Of a stretch of 64,000 nucleotides of DNA, positions 51,341-63,200 are shown piece after piece. Source of the DNA: Pelecanus crispus (Eukaryota > Chordata > Aves > Pelecaniformes > Pelecanidae). The notes beneath the pieces were generated by a model. That model saw only the letters and a list, made by a program, of their open reading frames with translations, ran no database searches and was not told where the DNA came from. How positions within the stretch are numbered: the first letter of the stretch is position 1; each line of letters opens with the position of its first letter. The position numbers and the translations under genes were made by a program. Location: NCBI RefSeq assembly GCF_030463565.1, contig NC_134646.1, positions 69,519,710-69,583,709 of the forward strand. The letters are read 5' to 3'.

Positions 51341-51541
51341 CGCCGCCCCCCGGGCCTTGCCCCGCCGCCCCCCGGGCCTTGCCCCGCCGCCCCCGGGCCT
51401 TGCCCCCGCCGCCCCCCGGGCCTTGCCCCGCCGCCCCCCGGGCCTTGCCCCCGCCGCCCCCGGGCCTGGCCCCCGCCGCCCCCCGGGCCTTGCCCCCGCC
51501 GCCCCCCGGGCCGGGCCCCCGCCGCCCCCCGGGCCGGGCCC
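51341..51541. repeat. 22-23-bp C-rich minisatellite, nine units
   Basis: Nine units of 22 or 23 bases each start 'cgccgcccccc' or 'cgccgccccc', continue 'cgggcc' and mostly end 'ttgcccc'. Unit starts are 51341, 51363, 51385, 51407, 51429, 51452, 51474, 51497 and 51520. The last two units carry 'gggcccc' in place of 'ttgcccc'. The minus strand is G-rich and quadruplex-prone. Confidence 0.95.
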
Positions 51542-52184
51542 CGCCGGGCGGGGGACGCGGACGCTGCGCCGGGGCCTCGCGTCTGGATCTGCCGAGCGCA
51601 GGCGGGAGGCGCCCAGGGCCCGCACCCGGGGCGGCCGGGCCCGGCTGCGGGGGGGCTGCAGCGAGCGGCGTAATTCAAGCTACAGGTGCGAGCCGGGAGC
51701 ACTAAAGAAAACCGGGCCTAATCGCCGCCGCTTCTCGGGTTACTGCTACTCGAGAGCTGCAGGGGCCTTTATGGCCACTAATTAATTAACCCTGGCACTG
51801 TCCCGGGGGGCGGGTAGCAGAGGCCGCCGCCGGAGCTCGGGTGGCGGGGGGCAGGCGAGGGGGTGCCCGCCCAGCAGCGGCACCCCGCCGCCGGCTGCCG
51901 CCCCGAGCCAGGCCCGGGCGCTGAGGGCGCCGGGGAGCCGCGGCCGGGGCCTTTCCTCAGGTAAAAGTCCCGCGGCGGCACGGCCTGAGCGCTCGGGCAG
52001 GCTGGCGCTGGGCCGAGCGGCGGCCCCGCTCCTCCTGCCGGCCGCGGCACGGCCCCGGGAGCCCGCCCCGCACCGAGCGCTGCCGCCCCGGGCCCGCCCC
52101 CGCGGGGGCAGCCGCATGCGCAGGCGGGGCGGGCCGGGCGGCGAGGCCAGGGCCAGAGGCGGAGCGGGGCGGCGGGCAGCGGGC

Positions 52185-52268
52185 ATGGCGGCGGGCAGGG
52201 TGCTGGTGTACGGGGGCAGAGGGGCGCTGGGGTCGCAGTGCGTGCGGTACTTCAAGTCCAGGAACTGG
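52185..52268 (+). CDS. QDPR: QDPR exon 1
   Basis: Residues 1-28, [20 protein letters not shown] to SRNW. The donor is 'tgg|gtaagc'. It holds the dinucleotide-binding glycines. Confidence 0.96.
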
Positions 52269-55200
52269 GTAAGCGCCGGGCCGGGGGGCGGCGGCGGCGG
52301 CGGCGGCGGCGGCGGAGCCCCGCGGAGGGGAGCGGCGCTGCCCGCCGGGCCGGGGCTCCCGCGGGGCCGGCAGAGCGCCCGGGGCGGCCGCGGGGCAGCG
52401 TGCGGGGCTGCGGGCCGCTAACGCGCCGCTAACAGCGCGCCCTTCCCGGCAGTGGGTGGCCAGCATCGACCTGGCGGAGAACGAGGACGCCAGCGCCAGC
52501 GTGGTGGTGGCCGCCGCCGACTCCTTCCCCGAGCAGGCCGAGCAGGTGGGTCAGCGGCGGGCGGCCCTCCCCGGGCCGGGCTGTGGAGCTGGCGCCCCCG
52601 GCCTCGCTCCCTTCGCCGCCCCTCGCCCGCTGCTGCGCCGGCGGGGGTGGCCCGGCCGCCGGCGGGGGTGGCCCGGCCGCCGGCGAGGAGCCGCCGCTGC
52701 GGGGCTGAGGAGCCCGGCGGCTGGCGGTCCCGCTGCCCTGCTGCGAACCCGAAGATCCCAGCTTCTGCTCATCCCTTCGCTTTATTTTTCTAAAATTTTC
52801 TTTTAACTGCGTGCACGCATGAACATGCAGAAAGAGCTCGATCTGGGATTGTGGCGTTTCAGCGCATCAAGGCAGTCTTGCATTATTTTTCTCTTGGTGA
52901 CTTGAAAAGTCGCAGGCTGAATCAGATGAGTATAATGAAGATGGATTAGGACATCTTAAAATGCAGCGATTCTTTCTCATGTCCTAATTCTTAAATGTGT
53001 CGCGTGTAGGTAGATGGTACTCAGCACGCAAACCCTAGGCCCCGATGGGACCCCGAAGGAATGCGCTGGTTTCCACAAAGGTAAATATGGGAGAGTCCAG
53101 GCTAGCCTAAAATCTGTTTTGCCGCCTTCTCAAGAGATAGGAGTTCTTTTTTTAATTTTAACTTTTGAACCCGTTTCTCTTATTGATAAACTGAATCACT
53201 AGCCAATATGTTTTCTCTGTACCTACACAACTCTTAAGGCTTTTAAAGGGTAATATAGAATGTTTGCAATGTATTTTTCAGTGCTGAGCCTTTGTGAAAA
53301 CCAGTGGATTTTTCATTTTTGTTGAGCGATGAATTGTTTGCTCTTCACTCTGGCAGAGAAAATTCGTAGCCAACAAATTCATTACCAAATGTGAAGTCTT
53401 ATATTTAAAAGAGAAAAAGATACTGGATAGCTAGAAGTATGCAAACTCAGATTTAGGGGCCAGACTCAAATTCGTGGTTGCGGTCTAGGTAGAAGCAATA
53501 AGAAGGTTAATTTTTAGTGTTCATTTCTTGTGCTGTCATCAAAAGTGACACCAGTAGTCCTGGTCAGACCTGGAGTTTCATTTCCCATATTAAACAGCCC
53601 CATACCTGGAGAAGAACCTGTCAAAAAGTAAGTCACAAATAAAAACTTTTGTTAACAGGTAAGGGTCGGATCTTTCAGTGCTGCTCAAATCAGTTATTTC
53701 CAGTGACATCGCACACTGTACAATCTGACTTGCATCAATCTGACTTTAATCTGTAGTTATCTTTCAACACTGTTATTTTGGTTTGAGTTCATGGATCATA
53801 AATGTTAATTTTCTGCAGCTGTTTAAATTGGTTTGTGTTGTGTAACTCAGCTGCAATAACTGGAAAAAAGTAACTTCAAGGCACTCTTGATATTTACTCC
53901 TTTACCTTATCAGTCCAGTGTTTTCAATATGTTTTTGTTCTGTGTATTGAAGGTGACAACAGAGGTTGGAAAACTTCTTGGTGAAGAAAAGGTGGATGCA
54001 ATCTTGTGTGTAGCAGGAGGATGGGCTGGAGGCAGCGCCAAAGCTAAATGTAAGCCTTTGGTACATGCATGCTAGTGAACACATGAAGGAAATCTGAGAG
54101 GAATCCTTAAAAATCATGGTAATAAAGATTTTTGAGATCATCTTTCATCCTGAGTCCAGAAGAGGACATGAGCGTAAAAGTATGAAGCAGCTCAGTCGCA
54201 GTGCTTCTTAGTGCTTCTCTGAATTTTTGCTCTCTGTTAAATTTGCACAACGCTTGGTATTCTCAGTAATACTTTTTGATGCACCAGTTTTCATCAGAAA
54301 AATCTTGATGCAGTTTGTGAAGGAGTTCAGCATTATTATCTATGAACTAACTTTTGCCGAGGTTACCTGTGTCAAGCAAATCGCATAAGATGGTGGCTGG
54401 GTAGAAATATCGATGTTGTTTCCTAATTTGTTGCTTCAGTTGCCTCTTGCAGTTCTCGGAGCTATTACTGTGCAATACAGTGTTGGAAGGAGCTGTCTAA
54501 TGACCTGAGATCGTGCTACGGAAAAAAGCCTTCAGTTTAAAAAAAGCATTGAAACATGTAATATTCAGAATGAAATTTTATACTTTATCCACTCGTGTAG
54601 AGATACAAGAAAAAAAAAAAAAACAGACTTGTTTTCTGTCTGGAGTAAGCCTGTTAATGTGTCCTTCCCCACCCCTTCCAGTTTGGACATTACAGGAAAA
54701 GATTTATTTTTAAAGAGACAGTATGGACAGGCATACACGCTTATACCACAGTTGCATTATATTAGATAGTTACTGGTGTGCACCGCATTTTAAGTAAGGT
54801 AATTTATCATAACCATAATTTATAATGATACTGGTGGGGTAGCAGGTTATCTTGGGAAAGGTGGTTGGCTTATGTCACAGAGTTACTTATGCTTATTCCA
54901 TATTGTGTTACGGAAATGGTTCTTTCTGAATACCAAAACCTTTGACCAGGATAGTTACTGGATTTTTTTCTTTTCCCATGCAGATATTGATAATAAAAAA
55001 AACCCAATGACAAGAGTTCAGATTTTGCTTTCATTTGAAGTTATTGGTGTACCTCCCCCAGCAGGCTGCCGTACCAGAGGTTGCACTCCAGTATGCAGGG
55101 GCACTGGAACGCACGCTTGATACAGTGCAGATGCATGCATCTTCGATAGTCCATACCAGTGTGCTACTGTCGGACAGTCAGATTGTTTCTTGGTTTAGGA

Positions 55201-58200
55201 AATAATCTGGTGATAAGAAATGTTTTTTTGTTCGACTCCTTTATCTCTTGGAGTCTTCTATCTGCATACTAACAGAGCACAGCTCTTTTGCAGCCAGTGA
55301 GGAAGTTATGGAAAGAGACAGATCATGCAGGCAAGGTGAGGTGAGGCTAATATGAGGGGTTTGAGATCCTTGACATAGATTGAAGCAACCCCTACAGGAG
55401 TTTCAAGAGCTTGGAAATCTTTGAACCATTAGTGGAGAGCTAATGGAACTATCTTGTGTTTGTTGGTTTTTCTCTTTCTGGTTGTGAGAAAGCAGATAGA
55501 TAACTGTCTAGAATAGATGCTATAGAGCTGGGACTCGGAGCCTGACGAGAAGGGAGATAGGAAGGACATAAATTGATATTTTACCCAACGTGGAAGTAGA
55601 AAATGGTAGAAAGCATGTTTTCCTAGTCCTGTTGCATAGTGCTGTTGCGCTCTGTGTGACGGTAAGGTAATCAGAATTTGAAGTCTTCTATCTCCTAGTT
55701 AATTTCACTAATTCTCTTCCTAATCAGCTTTATACAAAAACTGTGATCTGATGTGGAAGCAGAGCATTTGGACATCCACTATTGCCAGCCACCTAGCCAC
55801 AAAACATCTGAAAGAAGGCGGCCTCTTGACTTTGACAGGAGCTCAGGCTGCTTTATCTGGAACTCCAGGTAAAACGCAATGCGTGGTAACCGCTGGGTCA
55901 TCAGCTGTTACCTCTATCTGTTAGTCTGAGCGTGCTTGTTTGTGAAGCAACGGCTTCACTCCCCAATTTCTTAACATCTAGTACAAACAGAAAATTGCTG
56001 CTGAAACACTTCAGGAAAATATAATTTTACAGGTAGCAATACTGAATCTCTTGAAGCTGGAGTGCAAACAGATAGAATCAGTATTTAAATAATATTTGAT
56101 GTGCATTGGTGAAATGTACTTGCCTAATCTATGATACAGTAAAAAAAGTTTGGAAAATGATGAATAGAAGCACACGGCAAGCTGTAAGCACAGTGCTTAA
56201 ATAAAGTTAAATCTCTTATCTGTGTTCTGAAAGGCAGAGTCCTTAATTGCCCAATTTTTTCATTGGTGATGACTCGGCTGATTCTGTTAAATGTGCTTGT
56301 CCTGTTCATGTTCTGATTCCAGTCTACCTTTGCTTCAGACATAGATAAGCTTGTTGACCTTTGGCTTTGCCCTTCACTAGCTATTTAATATGAACTTTAT
56401 TGAGTTTTTTCATCTCGCTCCTCACCATGTGGGTCTGCATGGAGGAAGAAATCTGGGAGCAATTTAAAATTTAAAAAAAAAAAAAAAAAGGCACCGACAC
56501 ACAAGCCCACAGGCAGGGAGAGGAAAGTTTTTGAGACAAATACTCTTATTTCCCAATCTTCCATTAGTGTGATGTCAACAATATTTTGACATAGATGCTA
56601 AAATTTTAAAACATACTATAAAATTTATGAATATTCCTGAAAGCTGTGTCTAAAACTGTTCAGGAAAAGTATGTTGTATTTTCTAGTTAATGATTTATCT
56701 TCTCTGTTTACAGCTGCATCTGGCGTAGTTTGAAGATAAAAGGCTTATTTTATGAGAATAAGTAGATGAATAATTTACTGTCGTCTACTGACTGACCATA
56801 TACAAATGAAAAAATGTGAACTCTGGCAAACTTTCATGTTGTTTTTTGTTTGGGTGGTTTTGGGAGGTAGAGACCACAACACAGGAATCAAAGTGATTTG
56901 CTTTCATGTTTTGAACTAGCTGGTTTCAATGAGTCTGGATTTTTCTGAAGAACACAGCGGTGCTTTGGGCAAACACATGCAACTTATTAACATCAGGAAG
57001 AACTGGGAAAGCATTGTTACTCAACTTTTGCAAATATGACTTGTTAGACTGGTTACTACCAGCGGTTATGGAAGGAGCCATCTTTTTCTTGTTTGCTGTT
57101 AGCGTGATTTTACTTTTCCTGTGTGAAAATGTGAACTCACATAATGCAAATTGACAAATACTGAGAATTATATAAACAGTTACAGAAGCAGTTGGACAGT
57201 GATGGCCAAGAAATGTAGAAAAATGAAAAGGTTTTAAGATGACTTGGAATGTTTGGTTTAGATGGGACAAGAGGGGAATAGGATAGAGATGAAAATAATT
57301 TTATTGTAACGATAAAATAAGTCAGGTACTGCTGCCCATGATTCCTCCAAATAAAAATGGCTCTTATACAATATGTCTAATTGAATATAATGGAAACACT
57401 TCTACAATGCAAAATTACCTTTCTAACTGTGATACAAAATACTTCCTCAGGAACATTGGAAAGGGGCTGTGTAGTTACACAGATGGGTAGAAAGGCATCC
57501 AGTTGTTGTAGACAAAATACATTTATTTTTAATTATGTGCTTAATTTGTGTCTAGACTGCTTGGCAGATACATACCATGACACATCTCAGACCTATAGCA
57601 CCCTGATTGTCCAGGTCTTGTACCTGACCAGTGTGCCTTACACTCTCATTCCTGTTGCTCTTACGCTGCTAAACAGTGTCTGCCTAGAAAGCAACAGTGT
57701 TTAGGAAGAAGTTTGCTTTACCTGCAGGTTATCTAGGAATTTTCTACCATGAGGGGTTTTTTTGTAGTTTTCTCCAAAGGGTCTGTCAGACTTGGGGTGC
57801 TGACCAAGTGAATTACAGTTCTGGAGAGAAGTGAGCTGCGTCTGTTTGGGTCCAAACCTGCACATACCTCAGTCATATGATTAAAGTTAATGGATGATTG
57901 CCTTATTAATGTCTATGAGCGTCTCCACACTTACTCTATTAGATTTGTAAGGTTAGCCCTGTAGGTCCCATCCTTCAGGGTACATTTGGGTACATTCACT
58001 AAACATACTTAACTTGGTAAGCTGGTTATTTCTGTAGTGCTGAGTAAACTGTGTTCTGTGATATCTCCTGGATGTCTAGTAAGAGCTTTTTGGTTTTTTC
58101 TTTCTTTCTTTTTTCTTTTAATATGTATGTTTTGGTACGTTTTAAAAGTCTGATTCTGTTCTGGCTGTGGTAAGTGGTCTTAAACTTAATACTCATCAAA

Positions 58201-60268
58201 CAATCTGAGTTTCTGTCAAACTACTGACAATACTGAGAGCTGTTTTGATTGTGCTCTAACTTGCCTGTTTTTAATTGTTAGGGATGATTGGCTATGGCAT
58301 GGCCAAAGGAGCAGTGCATCAGCTTTGTCAGAGTTTAGCTGGTGCCAATAGTGGCTTGCCATCTGGTTCTGCTGCTGTTGCCATTTTACCGTAAGTGGTT
58401 GCATAGTTGCCTGCGTTGTTTTACTTAATTACTGCTGTAACCTAGAGTCACATGGATCTGCTTGCAATGTCCTGTTCACAGTACACAAACAGCTTCTCAG
58501 ACCTGCTTGCAGTTTCACAGAGAAAGGAAGCATCTTGAATGTATGAACAAAATGATATGCAAGTCACCCCCAAAATTATTAAATTCTATTCTTTTTCCTT
58601 TGCCAAAGAGTAGTGGATGTTAGGATTAAAACTCAATTTACTTTGCACCAGTTCAACTGTAGCCATGCATTAATGTGTGTTGTGGGTTGGGTTTTTTTTT
58701 TCAGTATAGACAGAACTTTGAAAATGAGGTGCGCTATTCAGCACGGTTTTAGACTGAGCTGTGTGATAATAGTAAAGCAAAGGATTACTTGACAAGTTTT
58801 GACTTGGTTAAAGATGCTCCTTCATAAGGTGCTGCATATCTATTTGCTAATCTGCTTGATTTAGTAAAACTAGGTCACTTCGAGGATCTGTGAAAAGAAA
58901 AATTTTAGCTTGTATTTGTCACAGCTTTCTTTTTGATGAGGAAAGCTAGTAAAAAGTGGATGGCATAGTAGCTCTTCATTATGTCTAAATTATCAATTCT
59001 GCTGCAAAAATTAAACGTATTTTTCTCACCAGGTCCCTATCTAGTTAAGGACCCAAAACTTAAGACTAAAGGGTTTTGTATAGCGATTTGGAACACTACC
59101 TGAATTCTCCCTGCTTTGTTTTCCTCATAGACATGCTCTTATGTGCACTTCTTCAGGTCAGAGAGCTACGGCATTAAAAGTGTTTGCATAATTGACACCA
59201 CCTTCTATAGAGCTTTACAGACAGGCAGATACCAAGATCCCTGGACTTTGGGGCATTCTGCACTTGCATAGTTCTCATGCAAAACTCTGGGTTTGAGTGA
59301 ATTTTTGACAGAGTAATTATACCTTCGATTGTCAACAGCATCTCAGTGAGGGAGTTGTGAAAAGTTCACCCCCTAATATCATTGTATATAGCGTAAATAT
59401 GGATCATCAAAGTCAAAGCTTCCTATGCTTGTGCGCTTAATCTCTGCATTTGCAGCTGGCATGAGGCCGTTCGAAAGCATGGACGTAGTGCATATGTGCT
59501 GTGCAGTACATGTGAACAAGCGTATTGCTGCCCTTCCCTGTCTGCTTGAGAGAGACGGGAAGGGAGCTGTGGGCTAAGTGATTGCCCTAATGGGCTGGAT
59601 GTTGTTAGCGAGCCAGGAAGGTGAGGGGTTATAGGTTGGAGCCTTTGATATACATTGAAACTGATGGCTATATGCTGTTAACACATGTAGAGGGTGCAAG
59701 GAAAATCCATACCATGTGGTATAGAAGTCAAGCATATCTTACAGCAATGAATAGAAGCAGGTGGTGCTCATCAGAAACATGATGTATAAATAAAATGCTT
59801 ATCTTTTTTAATCACAGGGTTACCTTAGATACACCAGCAAACAGGAAGTCAATGCCTGACGCAGATTTCAGCTCCTGGACACCCTTAGAATTCATTGCTG
59901 AGTGAGTATCCGTGTGATAACGAAGCATTTCCTCACTGTCCTCTTGCTGCTGCATCTTATTGCATGTTCTTTCTAAATAGCTGTCTTGGATTTGGGTGGG
60001 CTTTTTTCCTCCATCATCCCCTCATTGTGTATGTTTCTAAATCACTTTGGGTTTATTGCACAGGCTTCTTAACTGGAGAAGATTAGCCCAACTCCGTCAA
60101 TTTCGGCATCTCTACACCATTTACTCCTTCTCACCCTGTTTTATCCACTTATTTTAAAACAGAACCTTTTGTGACTGGATAACAGGAAAGAATAGACCAA
60201 ACTCAGGGAGTCTAATCCAGGTGATAACTACAGGAGGGAAGACTGAACTGGTTGCAGCACATCTTTGA
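52185..60268 (+). CDS. QDPR: QDPR, quinoid dihydropteridine reductase
   Basis: Seven exons join in frame to 237 residues (human 244; the difference is at the N-terminus). QDPR is a cytosolic short-chain dehydrogenase that uses NADH to reduce quinonoid dihydrobiopterin, so recycling BH4 for Phe, Tyr and Trp hydroxylases. The NADH-binding motif is GGRGALG (residues 10-16), followed by the acidic residue D34 at the end of the second strand. The catalytic Y143 and K147 lie in [28 protein letters not shown] and [13 protein letters not shown] are close to human. The start ATG at 52185 follows 'gggc' and has G at +4. It is transcribed away from CLRN2. Confidence 0.98.
52289..52315 (+). repeat. (CGG)9 in QDPR intron 1
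   Basis: Nine pure CGG triplets start about 20 bases after the exon 1 donor, inside a 184-base intron and the CpG island. Confidence 0.9.
52453..52545 (+). CDS. QDPR: QDPR exon 2
   Basis: Residues 29-59, [19 protein letters not shown] to EQAEQ. The acceptor is 'cccttcccggcag' and the donor 'cag|gtgggt'. Intron 1 is only 184 bases. Confidence 0.96.
52638..52685 (+). repeat. 21-bp tandem repeat in QDPR intron 2
   Basis: Two perfect copies of a 21-base unit (52638-52658 and 52659-52679), starting 'ccggcgggggtggcc', plus the start of a third. It is GC-rich and inside the CpG island. Confidence 0.85.
53953..54049 (+). CDS. QDPR: QDPR exon 3
   Basis: Residues 60-92, [19 protein letters not shown] to GGSAKAK. 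The acceptor 'tgtgtattgaag' is modest and the donor is 'aaat|gtaagc'. Confidence 0.96.
55728..55868 (+). CDS. QDPR: QDPR exon 4
   Basis: Residues 92-139, [20 protein letters not shown] to AALSGTPG. The acceptor is 'cttcctaatcag' and the donor 'ccag|gtaaaa'. Confidence 0.97.
58282..58390 (+). CDS. QDPR: QDPR exon 5, catalytic Tyr and Lys
   Basis: Residues 139-175, [20 protein letters not shown] to AAVAILP. It holds Y143 and K147 of the SDR YxxxK motif. The donor is 'acc|gtaagt'. Confidence 0.97.
59818..59901 (+). CDS. QDPR: QDPR exon 6
   Basis: Residues 175-203, [20 protein letters not shown] to EFIAE. The acceptor is 'tttttaatcacag' and the donor 'gctga|gtgagt'. Confidence 0.96.
60163..60268 (+). 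CDS. QDPR: QDPR exon 7 and stop
   Basis: Residues 203-237, [20 protein letters not shown] to the C-terminus VAAHL, then TGA. Intron 6 is 261 bases. Confidence 0.96.
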
Positions 60269-63200
60269 TGTCAGTCACTTAAGATGGTGGAACTTCAGCA
60301 AAGGAGAAGCTGTGGAAAATCTGTCTGCCAGTATAACTTGGATGGTCTTCTGTATCCTGTGGTTGCAGTTATGTCATTAGTGGAACCAGATTTCAAGTAG
60401 AAGTTCTGTGCTGTCAGTTGTGAGCTATCGGCATTTGTTTACCAACAAGTATCAAGTATTTGTCCCTAAATGAAAGCTGCAGGCTTTGAAGTCTGTAGAT
60501 GTCCTAATTCTGAGCATTGTATGTCAACTTACCTGCTTTCTCTGAAATAGGAATTGTGCTTAATTATGTCATGTAATCGCATCTATAATGGATGGATTTT
60601 TTTCTCAGTCAGTAAGTGTTTCTGGCAACTTACTGTGAATCTTTCAGCAGACTGTCTGTCTTTTTCTGTCTGAGAATGTAACCTTGCCCTGTGTATTATG
60701 TTGGCTGTAATTACAGGAAACATTACAGTCATATACAGTGTCCTAGTCTCATAACATTTTTTTTGTGAATGTTCTGCTTGAGTTAATGGAACTGTATAGA
60801 GATTACTCACCTGAGGAGGAGTTCCCAGTTTGCCTTACAGTTTATAAGCTGCTAGCGGGCCTACAGTTGTAGGATAAAACAGTCGTTCTGCCAAATGATT
60901 AGTACGGCTTTGTGTTAGTCATGATGGTTCTTTACTTTATTTGAAAAAGCAAAGTGCTATAAAGAAGGACTAGAAAAAGCATATGGACACTTCTATTTGA
61001 ATATGGAACTCTTTGTGCTAAATAAGTGTGTATTGTTTTCTGTACTGGGCTGTCTCCATCACTGCAATCCAAATATTTGGATAACATTTTAATCACTTTT
61101 AGCTTAATTTGCAGTTCAGTTATGGCAAAGGACTTGATTTTTTTATTTACACCCTTCTGATGATGCTGTGTAAAATACATTTCTGTGGCAGAGGCGCAGA
61201 AGAGCTGCTAGCCATGCCTAGAGGCAGGCTTTCAGCTGGAGCAAATGTTTTTTTTAATCCAGCTACATTATTTGGAAATACAGCTTGGTTGCAGAGTGAA
61301 AGTATTGCCTATTCTGAGCATAGGCTTACGTGGAATCAGTACTGTCAGGTTTTTTTGAATATCTTGCAAACAATTGAACACACAAAGTTGTATGTACTTT
61401 CCCTCTATGCACTTTTTTATAAATTAACTTCAGGGTTGTGTTGGGGAAGGATTTACTGCCATGAGTCGGGAAACCTTTCTCCTCTTCACACTAGGAAAAG
61501 CTCACATGTGCCCATGTCACTGTTAACATGGTCATATGGCTGCACAATTGCCTTTTTTGGTGTATATGACTGTCCCTTTACTCATGTTGTTCTGCTGGAT
61601 GCAAAGGTGTAGAGGGGAATTTTTATGTCCTGTCAAACTAGTCAAGAACTGTCAATTCATGATGCTGCTTTTGATTTTAAATGGAAGACTCACAGCCATA
61701 CTGCTTGGCCAGCAATTTCTGCAGGCTAAGAGTACAAACAAAAACTGCAAGGTACTGATAAGGAATGAAACACTGAGGTGTTACTCGATTATTCTGGCAA
61801 AGGGAAGAGCTATTGTACTACAAGCTTACATGATTTGAAGGCTTCCCTTTGCCAAGCTAGCTGAATTTTCAAGTTGCTGTGCTGTGTCTTTTTGCAAACA
61901 TCTGTTGTATTGTGTTTTGGAAGCTCCCTGAAGAGCAGATCAGACTCTTGAATGGTGAAGGGAGCACAGCTGGGATTCCAGATGTGCATTTCTGCAGCCG
62001 TATAAGAGCACAGGGCCAGGGACCTAGCAGGCTGTATGGCTCATGGATATTTTTACAGAACTCGCTGTGGCAGAAGATGATGACACAGCAAATGGGACTA
62101 AGAAGAGCAGAGAATCTTTCATTCGCTAAGGGCTACAGGGGCTTTTCAGCCATCTTTTATAGATAATGTGCACATACCTGGACCTTAATATTATTAATAA
62201 CCTGGTGAAAAAGGCAAAGGGCTGGTCACTGGTCAGGTGGAATTAAGTTGAAGGTTGTGCCTAACCAACCCTGAGATTATACAGGAGGAAAGAGGGAAAC
62301 CAGGTTTAAATTTTGGTAGAGAACAAAAGGTCAGAAAAATGACATTGAGGTGTAATCCATGCATTTCAGAAGCTAGGCTGATTCCTTCTTTGCTAGAAAG
62401 ACCTGATGGTCCTGGTAGGAAAACCTGAGGCAAATCTGTGGCTCTGACCTAGATGCCTCAGGTATGCTCTGCCAGCATCAACGAGAGTGAGAGCCCCAAA
62501 CACAGGGGAGGTGTCTACGCGGTGCGAAGGAGAGGGTCACTAAGCTTGTGGAGACCTAACCGGGGCAGTTGTCTCCCTCCACGTCATATTGCATGACTGC
62601 GCCAGCGCGGGTCTAGAAGCAGAACAGCTGTGTCAGGACAGCGTTGAACATGAAGCAGTGCCACCAGTCCCTGTGCTGCTGTACGTGTGCAGCTCCAGCT
62701 CCAGCGCCGGTTTTCAAGGCCTCACAGGGGTCTGCTCTGCGTATTCTGGCTGCTGCTCTCACCCAGCTCATTAAATGAAAGGCTACGGTTGTTGTAAGAC
62801 AGAGTAGCTCTATAAGCGCACGAGATGGCAGAAATCCATGTTGAATGGAGTGTGAATGTAGTAACAGGAACATTGTCCTCAGCTGAGCTTTCCTTCTTCC
62901 TCTCCTGCTTGAAGGGGAAGAATGGCAGAAAACATGAGCAATTTCTCCGATCCATAAAAGGCGTCTGCCCCAGTGTCCTCATTCAACTTGTACTGGTGCC
63001 TACTGGATAAGAAGTGGTAATATAGCTATTGGAAAAAAACAGTATGTTGACTGTAGCAATATAAAAGTGGTGAAATACGCTGACTGTGGAACAGTGAATA
63101 GTGTTAAAACATAATTGTGAATGGAGGACTACTGACTGGATTATTTCATCAGTTGCAGGTATGAGTGGAAAGACATGAAAATGGCATTGTTGAAGCTTGA

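Larger units (their letters stand above)
51190..52760. promoter_or_regulatory. QDPR: CpG island between CLRN2 and QDPR
   Basis: About 1.5 kb of CpG-dense DNA covers QDPR exons 1-2 and reaches back toward CLRN2. The two start codons are 1.4 kb apart and divergent. No TATA box is seen at QDPR. The island clearly serves QDPR; a role for CLRN2 is unproven. Confidence 0.8.

Noticed and set aside
51210-52466. Long frames on both strands over the CLRN2/QDPR CpG island
   Set aside because: They are shadows of GC-rich repeats. Only QDPR exons 1 and 2 show conserved protein.
61109-61612. 167-codon plus-strand frame downstream of QDPR
   Set aside because: Its composition looks random, with many Phe/Leu/Cys residues, no motif and no splice context.
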